This document shows positions 44,432-52,373 of a stretch of DNA of 64,000 nt, in pieces. Every line of letters starts with the position of its first letter. Within the stretch, counting starts at the first letter, position 1. The position numbers were made by a program, and so were the translations under genes. The notes under the pieces were generated by a model. That model was given only the letters and a program-made list of their open reading frames with translations, was not told the origin of the DNA and made no database searches. The stretch spans positions 50,144 through 114,143 of the forward strand of contig JAPPNK010000007.1 of NCBI GenBank assembly GCA_028818695.1. The letters are read 5' to 3'. This stretch comes from Candidatus Poribacteria bacterium (GTDB lineage: Bacteria; Poribacteria; WGA-4E; GCA-2687025).

Positions 44432-45823
44432 TTACTCCTTGTTTTGCGCGGCGGAGCGGGGCTGGGAGACCCACCCGCGGATGTCCATGCCGCTAAACTC
44501 GTCCGGCTGCTCCGCCCAGAAGGCGGCCGCGCCCGATTTTCCAGCGCACACGCTCATTTCGATGCGCTGCCCTGGGCGCACAGCGATTGGCAAGCCCCCC
44601 TCCTGCCGCGCCGTCGTTCCGTCCGCCCGCATGCGCTGCATATACACATCCTGAAAGGTCTGCTCCTCCAGCTCGCGCCTGTAATCGTACCATACGATCC
44701 AGAAGCCGTCGGCGGCGGGGGCGATGCGCGGGCTGCGCTGGCGCCCTCCTTCGACGCACACCGGCGCGCCGTTCGCCTGCCAGGCGGCGCTTCCGTCCGG
44801 CAGAACGCGCTGCGCGTAGATGTCTTCGTAATGGTCGCGCAGGTCTGTCCAGACGGCGTATGCGCCTCCGTTTCCGTCCGGCAGCGCCGCAACCTCAATC
44901 TGCGTTCCTGGCGCCTCGCAGAGGGCGCGCCCCTCCTCAGACAGGAGCCGCTTGCCGCTCGGATCAAACTGCTGAACATAGATGTCGAGATTCATCAGCG
45001 CGTCCCCCTGCGGCGAAACTTCGTTTCGATGGTCAACCCAGAAGACGAAGGCTCCGCCCGCTCCGTCCGCCGCGACCGCCCCCGACGACTGCCCGCTCGG
45101 GTTGAGACATGCGCGCGTTCCGCCCTCGCCCCATAGCGGCTTCCCTTCAGGCGACATCCGCTGCGCGTACACCTGCCATGCTTCGATTTCCGGCACATCC
45201 CACCAAACGACGACGCATCCGTTTTCGTCAGCCGAGACGGAGGGGTCGTACTGGTTGGAGGGGGATGAGCTGAGCGCCGTTCCGTTCGCTTCCCAGAGAA
45301 TCTCCCCGCTTGCCGAGACGCGCTGCCCGTAAATATCCAGATTCGCGTTTCGCCAGTCTTCCCAGACGATATACAGCCCGCCCTTTCCGTCGGGAGCGAT
45401 GCGGTGATCGCTCTTGGGATGTTCATGCTCGGCGACAACGACCGTCTCCCAAAGCGGCTTGCCCTCTTTGTTGAACCGCTGCGCGTACAGGTCTCTTTGA
45501 AGGTTCGGCATGCTCAGCCAGACGAGGAAAAATCCGCCGCTTCCGTCCGGCGCGACAGCGGGCGTCCCCTGGTTGCCCGCCGCCGAGACGAGAGGGCGGC
45601 CGTTCTCTTCCCAGAGAAGCGAGCTGTCCGCGTCGTACGCCTGTCCAAACAGCTTGCCGCCGTCCCGCGCGTCCTGCCAGACCGCAAAGAGCCTTTCGTC
45701 GGAGAAGGCGGCGGCAGGGGCGCGCTGCTGCGCAAGATCCACGCTGACCGACAGGCTGACGCCTTCCGACATACAGAGCGGCGCGAACAATGCGAGCGCG
45801 ATGAACGGCGCCGTTCGTTTCAT
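44432..45823 (-). CDS. Secreted protein with eight propeller-like repeats
   Basis: 463 residues with a signal peptide (MKRTAPFIALALFAPLCMSEG). Then eight units of about 50 residues on the pattern 'P.VA.DG.GG..VVW.D.R....DIYAQR...DG..LW..NG', for example AVAPDGSGGFFLVWL and DIYAQRVLPDGSAAWQANG. This is a beta-propeller-like repeat often seen in exported proteins of Bacteroidota, Ignavibacteria and Poribacteria. No enzyme residues apparent. Likely surface or periplasmic binding protein. Confidence 0.78.
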   Translation of the reverse strand: MKRTAPFIALALFAPLCMSEGVSLSVSVDLAQQRAPAAAFSDERLFAVWQDARDGGKLFGQAYDADSSLLWEENGRPLVSAAGNQGTPAVAPDGSGGFFLVWLSMPNLQRDLYAQRFNKEGKPLWETVVVAEHEHPKSDHRIAPDGKGGLYIVWEDWRNANLDIYGQRVSASGEILWEANGTALSSSPSNQYDPSVSADENGCVVVWWDVPEIEAWQVYAQRMSPEGKPLWGEGGTRACLNPSGQSSGAVAADGAGGAFVFWVDHRNEVSPQGDALMNLDIYVQQFDPSGKRLLSEEGRALCEAPGTQIEVAALPDGNGGAYAVWTDLRDHYEDIYAQRVLPDGSAAWQANGAPVCVEGGRQRSPRIAPAADGFWIVWYDYRRELEEQTFQDVYMQRMRADGTTARQEGGLPIAVRPGQRIEMSVCAGKSGAAAFWAEQPDEFSGMDIRGWVSQPRSAAQNKE

Positions 45824-45914
45824 GCTCCAAGCCTCCCCTGCGGAATTCGCGTCAATCCATGAATATCCATGAGCATAATGTAAGGAGTATAGCGCCTTTT
45901 GCCCGCCTGCGCTG

Positions 45915-48149
45915 CTAGAAGTCCGCGATCAATCCGATGAGCGCGAGCCGTTTGAACTGCAGGACATCCTCAAAGACGCCGCGCTTCCAGCTAAAATGCC
46001 GCGCAAACACATTCTCGCGGTTCAAAATGTTTTGCACCTCCAGAAAGAGCGACGCGCCCCATCCGCGCGCCTCAAACCGCCGGTCTATCCGCGCGTCCAG
46101 GCGGCTGTAATTCGGATATCGGCTCAGGTTGCGTTTGAGCGGGTCGGGAAGCGGCTCATAGGTTCCGTCCGGCAGGGCGCGCACAGAAAACTGCGTGAAG
46201 GGGCGCCCCCCGACAAACCGCCATTTTCCGCTGATCCGCCACGCCCCGCGCAACGGCGCCCCGCCCTCCGCCGTAAAAGCGCGCCGGTAGTCGAAGTCGC
46301 CGCGATGCCAGGGTGCCGCCGCCGAATCGCGCGCCCAGACCCGCGACAGCGACAGCTGAACGGAACCGCGCGCCCGCCCCCGGCGCTCCAGCAACAGGTC
46401 GACGCCCGACGCGCGCCGCTCCCCGCGCGACGCCATCTCTCCCGACGCATAGACGCCCTCCCCCTCCAGCAGGACCGGCAGGCGCCGATACCGCTTCTCA
46501 TACGCTTCCACGAGCAGCCGCCCCGCGCTCCAAGGGCGCTCTAGGCTGAAAATGAAATGGTCAGCCATGGCGCTTTGGAGAGACCGATTGCGCTCATGCA
46601 GCGTCAATTCGATGGCGGTCGGATCTTGGCGGTGCCGCGCGGCGGAGAGGCTCAGACGCGCGCTGTCAGGCAGGCTGAATTGAAGGGAGGCGCGCGGCGC
46701 GATTCCGCCCGCGCCTGTCAGGCTAAAACGGCTCGCGCGCGCCCCCGCCCGCAGAACGGCATGCCGACCAAGCGGCTGGTCGCGGTGAAGAAAGGCGCCG
46801 ACCTTCCATGCCCGTTCCGCCGCGTTATGCGCGCGCGCGTCAAGCCACACGATGCGCCCCTCGTTTTCGCTGAACCCGCGCCACGCTTCAGACAGAATCT
46901 GATGCCGAAACTGGTCGCGCCGAGCCGTCAAGCCAGCTTGCCACGCTCCGCCATGGAGCGCGTCGCCCGTCTCAACAATCGCCTCCAGCGCCGTTTCCCG
47001 CTCCGCCGCGTTGTTCTCATACGCGAGCGCGTCAATCGGCTGCCATGCGCGCGTTTCGCCGCCGCGCCGCGTGTGAGAGAGCGTCGCTCTAAAGGCGGCG
47101 TTGTCGGCGAGAGCGCCCGTCCAGGTCGCGCCCGCCGCAGTCATCGAGCCGCGAAAAAGAACCCTGTCCGTGTTTCGAACCCATTTGACGTCCACATTGC
47201 TGCGTCCGCCGAGGGCGGTGAGGGCGATGCGTTGGCTCGCGCCGGCGTCTAGGACGATTTTTGCATGCGCGTCCTCATATTCGGGAACAGCCGCGAGGCG
47301 CAGAGGCTCCCGTATCAGGCTCAAAAAACTGCGGCGGGCGGAAGCCGCCCATGATCCGTTTCCGGACGGAAGCGGTCCCTCCAGCCCGCCGCCGAATCCG
47401 CCGATGGAGAGTTCCATTTCGCCGGCGAGGCGCCGCCGGTTGCCTTCGCGGAAGGCGATGTCGAGCGCGGAGGAGAGCTTGCCGCCAAACTGCGCCGGGA
47501 ACGCGCCTGTGTAAAAGTCGGCATGGCGCACAAAGTCCAGGTTGACGAGTCCAATGGAGCCGCCCGTTTCGCCCTGCCAAGAAAGATGGCTCGCGGTCGG
47601 CAGCTCTATATGGTCGACTCGGATCAGGTTTTCGGACGGGTTGCCGCCGCGCACGGCGATGTTGTTCGTCATGTCGGAGGTTTGCGCGGCTCCGGGCATG
47701 GCTGCCATGACGCGCTGGATGTCCCACGCGGCGCCGACCTCTCGCAGCATCGCCTCTTTGCGCAGGGTGAAGGCGCTGCCGGCGGAGCGGGGCGGGGCGT
47801 TCCGCCTCGGAAGCGCGACGCGCACCGGCTCCAGCTCCGTCGATCTGTCTAGCCGTATTTCGATCCGCTGAACGCGCCCGGCGGAGACAGTCGCTTGGAG
47901 CAGCGCAGGGCTGAACCCGTCGGCGGAGGCGCGAAGCTGGCGCTCGCCCGGCGGCAGGTAGAACAGGAACTCGCCGCGTTCGTCGGTCTGCGCGGTTTGC
48001 CCGTCCGCTTCGATGCGCGCGTTCGGTATCGGCTTTCCGCTGACGCGCTCCCGCACAACGCCCGTCATTGGTACGGTTGGGGGGGCGGTCGGCTCCTCCG
48101 CCCCGGACAGCAGGAGCGTCAATATGAACAGGGCGGCTAACGGCGGCAT
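45915..48149 (-). CDS. TonB-dependent outer membrane receptor with carboxypeptidase-regulatory-like domain
   Basis: 744 residues. Signal peptide, then a small CarboxypepD_reg-like domain (GVVRERVSGKPIPNARIEADGQ, TDERGEFLFYLPPGERQL), a plug domain (DIQRVMAAMPGAAQTSDMTNNIAVRGGNPSENL) and a beta-barrel with many R/A-rich strands ending in IGLIADF, a terminal Phe as expected for BamA-dependent barrels. Such receptors import large substrates, often glycans or siderophores. No SusD partner is next to it. It shows that the organism has an outer membrane. Confidence 0.87.
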   Translation of the reverse strand: MPPLAALFILTLLLSGAEEPTAPPTVPMTGVVRERVSGKPIPNARIEADGQTAQTDERGEFLFYLPPGERQLRASADGFSPALLQATVSAGRVQRIEIRLDRSTELEPVRVALPRRNAPPRSAGSAFTLRKEAMLREVGAAWDIQRVMAAMPGAAQTSDMTNNIAVRGGNPSENLIRVDHIELPTASHLSWQGETGGSIGLVNLDFVRHADFYTGAFPAQFGGKLSSALDIAFREGNRRRLAGEMELSIGGFGGGLEGPLPSGNGSWAASARRSFLSLIREPLRLAAVPEYEDAHAKIVLDAGASQRIALTALGGRSNVDVKWVRNTDRVLFRGSMTAAGATWTGALADNAAFRATLSHTRRGGETRAWQPIDALAYENNAAERETALEAIVETGDALHGGAWQAGLTARRDQFRHQILSEAWRGFSENEGRIVWLDARAHNAAERAWKVGAFLHRDQPLGRHAVLRAGARASRFSLTGAGGIAPRASLQFSLPDSARLSLSAARHRQDPTAIELTLHERNRSLQSAMADHFIFSLERPWSAGRLLVEAYEKRYRRLPVLLEGEGVYASGEMASRGERRASGVDLLLERRGRARGSVQLSLSRVWARDSAAAPWHRGDFDYRRAFTAEGGAPLRGAWRISGKWRFVGGRPFTQFSVRALPDGTYEPLPDPLKRNLSRYPNYSRLDARIDRRFEARGWGASLFLEVQNILNRENVFARHFSWKRGVFEDVLQFKRLALIGLIADF

Positions 48150-48189
48150 TCTTTTTTCTTAATCCTTCCGCTTTTCGATGGATGAAAAT

Positions 48190-48963
48190 CTACGGCTGCC
48201 CATCTTCCTTTTTCTTGGGAAACAGCTTGCCCGTCAACTTAGGCAACCAAAGGCTCTGCAATTCACACAGGAAATTATCCAGCGCATGGACGGCTGCCGT
48301 CACCCAAAATGCCTTCCAAAGCGATGTTCGCATCCAATGCGCGCATGTGAAGCCGTAGTAAAAGCCGGCAGGTATGGAATTAAACCCCCTCCTTACGGAT
48401 AACGGAATATGAGCTAAAGCAAACCCGATCGCCGACACTGTTATCTGCGCATCCATTTCAAATCCAAAATGCCGAAGCAACAGAATGACGAGTACTTGAT
48501 TGAGGACGGTCTCAAAAATAGGGGCGTAAACAAGCGATTCAAGAAGATCGGTCTCCTTCTCAAAGCTGAACTCTAGTCTCAACGCAGCAATTTTATATGT
48601 TTGAGAAGAGTCGTCTGGCAATTCGGCTTTTCTTGATTCCGATCTTGCCCCTTTTAGCTGGATGATTTTAATGCCGTAGATTGTTAATCTGACCGCGTCA
48701 TTATTTTCCCGCATGTCCAAATAAAATTTGACAAACTTTATAGTCGTATGGACGCTGATAGAGGCGCGTTGAATAAGGAACCCTGCGGCGTATGACTCCA
48801 GCCCGATGAAAAACCACATTGACCATGCGGGCGTTGAGCCGTACCGCCCCAGAAGCCAATCCGCCGCCCAACCAATCGGTTTCAGCAACAGAACATATGC
48901 CAACGCGCATGCCGCCAACGCCGCCAGTATCTTCAACAGCAGCTTTCGCGCGTCGCGGTTCAT
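48190..48963 (-). CDS. CPBP-like intramembrane protease homologue, altered active site
   Basis: 257 residues with about six helices. APIFETVLNQVLVILLLRHFG, ALAHIPLSVRRGFNSIPAGFYYGFT and AVHALDNFL correspond to the three CPBP (CAAX protease/Abi) motifs, EExxxR, FxxxH and HxxxN/D. The first is changed: one Glu is kept, but the second Glu and the Arg are replaced (ETVLNQ). It may be inactive or act as a scaffold. ATG 48963 overlaps the NHL gene stop (ATGA). Confidence 0.6.
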   Translation of the reverse strand: MNRDARKLLLKILAALAACALAYVLLLKPIGWAADWLLGRYGSTPAWSMWFFIGLESYAAGFLIQRASISVHTTIKFVKFYLDMRENNDAVRLTIYGIKIIQLKGARSESRKAELPDDSSQTYKIAALRLEFSFEKETDLLESLVYAPIFETVLNQVLVILLLRHFGFEMDAQITVSAIGFALAHIPLSVRRGFNSIPAGFYYGFTCAHWMRTSLWKAFWVTAAVHALDNFLCELQSLWLPKLTGKLFPKKKEDGQP

Positions 48964-49820
48964 TGCTTGAGGCGGCGATATTTCTGAACTTTGTTTTGCG
49001 TTCGCGCTTGCGTCACATACAGGCTGCCTTGCGAGTCGACCCAGATGCCGTGCGGCCATCCTGAAAATTCGCCGGGGCGGTCGCTTTTTTCGCCGCCCCA
49101 CTGGGCAATCACTTCGCCGTCGAGAGAACGGACGCTCACCCTAAACTCCAGCTCGGCGAGGTAGAACACATCCTCAACCGGATCAAAAAAGACGGTGTCG
49201 GGCTGCGCCAGACCGCCAATCTCGCGCAGATAGTTTCCGTCCTGGTCGAAGATCTGAATGCGCCGATTCGGACGGTCGCACACCCAGACATGCCCCTCGC
49301 GGTCGATGCGCACATTATGCACCAGCCTGAACTGCCCCCGCCCTTCTCCGTCTTCGCCCCATGAATGCAGCAACTCGCCCGACGGGCTGAACCTGTGGAC
49401 GCGCCGGTTGCCGTACCCGTCCGAGACGAACAGGTCGCCGTCCGCGTTCATCGCGCAGTCGGTCACCATATGGAACGGCTTGCCGTCGTTCGGCGTCCCT
49501 GGCGTTCCGAGCGTCTGAACGAGCCGCCCGTTCGGGTCGAATTTGAACAGCGCATGGACGCCCATATCGGCGCAATAGACGCAGTCGTCGGGATCGATGT
49601 AGATCCCATGCGGCGATTCGAACAGCCCGGCTCCCCATTCCGCGATGAACGCGCCGTCCGGTTCAAAGACGGTCAACGGCCGCTCTCCGCGCGCAAACAC
49701 ATAGACGCGGTCTTGCGAATCGCAGGCAACGCCGATCGTTTCGCCCCACTCTCCTCCGTCGGGCAGCTGTCCCCAGCCCTCTTGAAACTCATATCGATGC
49801 GAACCTGTTCCAAAGATCAT
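48960..49820 (-). CDS. NHL-repeat six-bladed propeller protein
   Basis: 286 residues made of NHL repeats: ETIGVACDSQDRVYVFARGERPLTVFEPDG, SPHGIYIDPDDCVYCADMGVHALFKFDPNG, VTDCAMNADGDLFVSDGYGNRRVHRFSPSG and VHNVRIDREGHVWVCDRPNRRIQIFDQDG. It resembles peptidylglycine lyase-like and SMP-30-like propellers. No signal peptide, so cytoplasmic. ATG 49820 has GAGG 6 nt upstream. It sits between Rieske and CPBP-like genes in one operon. Confidence 0.85.
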   Translation of the reverse strand: MIFGTGSHRYEFQEGWGQLPDGGEWGETIGVACDSQDRVYVFARGERPLTVFEPDGAFIAEWGAGLFESPHGIYIDPDDCVYCADMGVHALFKFDPNGRLVQTLGTPGTPNDGKPFHMVTDCAMNADGDLFVSDGYGNRRVHRFSPSGELLHSWGEDGEGRGQFRLVHNVRIDREGHVWVCDRPNRRIQIFDQDGNYLREIGGLAQPDTVFFDPVEDVFYLAELEFRVSVRSLDGEVIAQWGGEKSDRPGEFSGWPHGIWVDSQGSLYVTQARTQNKVQKYRRLKQ

Positions 49821-49827
49821 ATGCGCC

Positions 49828-50190
49828 TCACATTTCCACAAGCGCGCGTCCGTTCTCGATGCGCGCGGGGTAGGTTCGTATGCGCGTTTTTTCAGGGTCT
49901 ATGAGCGAACGCCCTGTGCGCAGGTCGTACTCCCAGCCGTGCCATGGGCAGACCAGTATCTCGCCGATTTTTCCAAACACGATCTCTTCGCCGGGCAGGC
50001 ATGGCAGCGCCGTCCCTGTCGCATGCCCGTCCGAGAGCCGCGCGCCCTGATGCGGGCAGACGTCGCGCGCCGCGTAGATCGCGTTCGGCTGGCGCACCAC
50101 CGCCAAAGCCCGCCCGTTCACCGCGACGCGCCGCGGCTCGCCTATCGGAAACGCCTCCGCCGGCCCGATGTCAAAGGTTCTGGAACTCAT
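49828..50190 (-). CDS. Rieske [2Fe-2S] ferredoxin-like protein
   Basis: 120 residues. The cluster motifs are C45-x-H47 (CPHQGARLSDGH) and C81-x2-H84 (CPWHGWEYDLRTGRS). It is small and lacks a membrane anchor, as in ferredoxin components of oxygenases or reductases. It overlaps the upstream amidohydrolase by 20 nt. No oxygenase alpha subunit or reductase is nearby; its redox partner is unknown. Confidence 0.92.
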   Translation of the reverse strand: MSSRTFDIGPAEAFPIGEPRRVAVNGRALAVVRQPNAIYAARDVCPHQGARLSDGHATGTALPCLPGEEIVFGKIGEILVCPWHGWEYDLRTGRSLIDPEKTRIRTYPARIENGRALVEM

Positions 50191-51232
50191 AAAACTTCAG
50201 GGCGTTGCCGCGCATGATTTTTTGACGCAGATCGTCCGGCACAACGCTTGGAATCGCCTTGTCGGGCGCGTCAAAATCCCAGTGCGGATAGTCGGTCGCA
50301 AAAAGCAGAAACTGATCGCAGTCGAGCATCTTGAAGATGTCGAGCAGATAGGCGGGATCCTCCGGCTCCTCCATCGGCTGCGTCGTCGCGGCGAAATGGC
50401 GCCGTATGATCTCGCTTGGAAACTCGGTCAGCCACGGCACCTCGCTGCGCAGCCCGCGGTAGTTTTTGTCGAGTCGCCACATGAGCGCCGGCAGCCACGC
50501 AAACCCGCCTTCAATGAGGCAGACGCGCGTTGAAGGTATGCTTTGAAACACCCCCTCGCACACAAGGCTAATCAGCTGCGCCTCAAACGCCTGCGTCATT
50601 CCCGTATGATCCTCAATGTAATAGGAGGGCCAGCCGGCGGCGGTGATCGGATTGCCCGTCCCGCCGCCGAAGTGAATGCCGACCGGTATGTCCATATCTG
50701 CCGCCGCTTCAAAGATCGGTCGAAACTCCCGCCGTCCATACGGCGCATGGGAGCGTACCAGCAGCAGAACCTGGTTGAAACGCCTGTTCTGCGCGGCGCG
50801 GCGTACTTCAGCTGCGGACGCCTCCGCGTCGTATGCGTTGACCGTGATGGACGCATGCCAGCGCTCATCCGCCGAGAGCCACACCGCTTCGACCCATTCG
50901 TTGACGGCGCGCATGGCGGCGTTGGCGAGGTCCAGGTTCCGTATGCCCGACACGCCGACGAGCGGGTTCAGGACCGCCGCGTCTATATTCCAGGCGTCCA
51001 GCAGCTGTTCGCGCATGAAGTCGGGGTCGGAGCCTGGCTTTCCGCCGCCGGGCGGCCAGGCGTCGCGCCGAGCCGCCAGCTCGTAAAGCTTCGGAAGGTG
51101 TGACACGGGCGGCATCTGCATCCCAGAGCTGCGGATATAGGTCTGCCACCGCTCCGACATATACGGCAGCAGGTCCGCAATGGAGTTGATGTAGTTGTGC
51201 GCGTCCGCGTCAATGACCGCTTGCGTCTTCAT
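50171..51232 (-). CDS. Amidohydrolase family protein (ACMSD-like TIM barrel)
   Basis: 353 residues. Metal site DADAHNYIN at the N-terminus (D-x-H), GIHFGGG in the middle, and FATDYPHWDFD near the C-terminus with the last Asp. This is the amidohydrolase_2 pattern of ACMSD, gamma-resorcylate decarboxylase and lactone hydrolases. ATG 51232 follows the isomerase stop by 5 nt. The pairing with a Rieske protein hints at breakdown of an aromatic or cyclic compound, but the substrate cannot be read from sequence. Confidence 0.88.
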   Translation of the reverse strand: MKTQAVIDADAHNYINSIADLLPYMSERWQTYIRSSGMQMPPVSHLPKLYELAARRDAWPPGGGKPGSDPDFMREQLLDAWNIDAAVLNPLVGVSGIRNLDLANAAMRAVNEWVEAVWLSADERWHASITVNAYDAEASAAEVRRAAQNRRFNQVLLLVRSHAPYGRREFRPIFEAAADMDIPVGIHFGGGTGNPITAAGWPSYYIEDHTGMTQAFEAQLISLVCEGVFQSIPSTRVCLIEGGFAWLPALMWRLDKNYRGLRSEVPWLTEFPSEIIRRHFAATTQPMEEPEDPAYLLDIFKMLDCDQFLLFATDYPHWDFDAPDKAIPSVVPDDLRQKIMRGNALKFYEFQNL

Positions 51233-51237
51233 ACGGC

Positions 51238-52029
51238 TTACTTGCCCATCTCCTTGAGCGCTTTCAGGCATCGTTCGACCGCTTCGAGCGGCGGGTAGGC
51301 GTTGCTCTCATATTCGACGATGTACCACTCCGTCCCGGCGGTCGATTCGCAGAGGCGGAAGACCTCGTCCCACGGCGCTTCGTCCTGTCCGATGACCTGT
51401 CTGAAAGCGGCGCCATGCCCTTCCTTTTCGGCTAAGGAGGGGGAGTACGGTTTAAGGTGAACCGTCAGCGCGCGCCCAGGGTAGTCGGACAGCGTCTTCA
51501 CCACGTCGCCGCCGCCCGACATGGCGTTGCCGATGTCCAGCTGCATGGCGACGCCTTTGTTCGTCGCGCTGAAGAAGGTTTCCCACGGCAGCTCGCCGTC
51601 CAGCGGCTGAAACTCAACGCTATGGTTGTGGTAGCCCGTGACCATGCCCTCCTCGGCGAGCCGGTCGGCGACCTGGTTGAACTGAACCGCCAGCTTGAGC
51701 CAGTCGTCCCGCGATTGGCGCAGGTTGCCGGGGATGCCCGGCACAATGACATATTTGTTGTCGAGCGTTTTGTTGAAGGCGATTGTGTCGTCGATCTGGT
51801 CGTCCGCGACGCGGTGGTAAGGGGTGTGCCATCCGCAGCATTTCAAGCCGAATTCGTCCAGATAGCCTTTCAGCTCCTCGGCGGCTCCCTCCTTGCCGAT
51901 GGGCGGGTCGCCGGCGAATTCGACGCCCTCATAACCCATCTCCGCGACCGCTTTGAGCGTTCCGCGCGCGTCGTTGGCAAAGTCATGCCGCACCGAGTAA
52001 AGTTGAACTCCAATAGGCAGTCGCGCCAT
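51238..52029 (-). CDS. Sugar phosphate isomerase/epimerase family protein
   Basis: 263 residues, xylose-isomerase-like TIM barrel. GVQLYSVRHDFANDARGTLKAVAEMGYEGVEFAG, KCCGWHTPYHRV, TGYHNHSVEF (metal His), MQLDIGNA and TVHLKPYSP, YIVEYES (metal Glu) mark the active site. First gene of the five-gene operon running to the CPBP-like gene. Probable action on a sugar or inositol derivative. Confidence 0.9.
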   Translation of the reverse strand: MARLPIGVQLYSVRHDFANDARGTLKAVAEMGYEGVEFAGDPPIGKEGAAEELKGYLDEFGLKCCGWHTPYHRVADDQIDDTIAFNKTLDNKYVIVPGIPGNLRQSRDDWLKLAVQFNQVADRLAEEGMVTGYHNHSVEFQPLDGELPWETFFSATNKGVAMQLDIGNAMSGGGDVVKTLSDYPGRALTVHLKPYSPSLAEKEGHGAAFRQVIGQDEAPWDEVFRLCESTAGTEWYIVEYESNAYPPLEAVERCLKALKEMGK

Positions 52030-52166
52030 CTACATTTCTCCGGGTGTGTCGTAAGTTTATGCGCCCAGTATAGCAAAGCGGGAAGGCGTTTGCAATCGGC
52101 TGTCTGACCTGGCAGTTTCTACAGGCAATGAAATTCATTTTGCGCGGCGGCTCGCCGATCAAGACA

Positions 52167-52262
52167 GTCATTCCCGCGCAAGCGGGAATCCAGAGTTCTC
52201 CCAGACAGCCTCCTCATTCCAAAACAGCTCTCTAAAATCAAAATCATCGTCTATAGAGACTG
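52167..52262 (+). repeat. Dispersed palindromic repeat, long form (copy C)
   Basis: The core at 52170-52189 is ATTCCCGCGCAAGCGGGAAT. The tail CCAGAGTTCTCCCAGACAGC and ACAGCTCTCTAAAATCAAAA, then ATCGTCTATAGAGAC, is nearly identical to copies at 4.7 and 12.7 kb. It lies in the 344-nt gap between divergent operons; the rest of the gap shows no gene. Confidence 0.87.
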
Positions 52263-52373
52263 CCCGTTCCGCGCCGCCCTTGACGCCTTCGCCCCTGCGC
52301 TCTACAATCTTAGACAATCCGATCATGAACAACCTGGCCAGTTCCGCATCTGTCAAAAGCACGGAGGGCGTCA

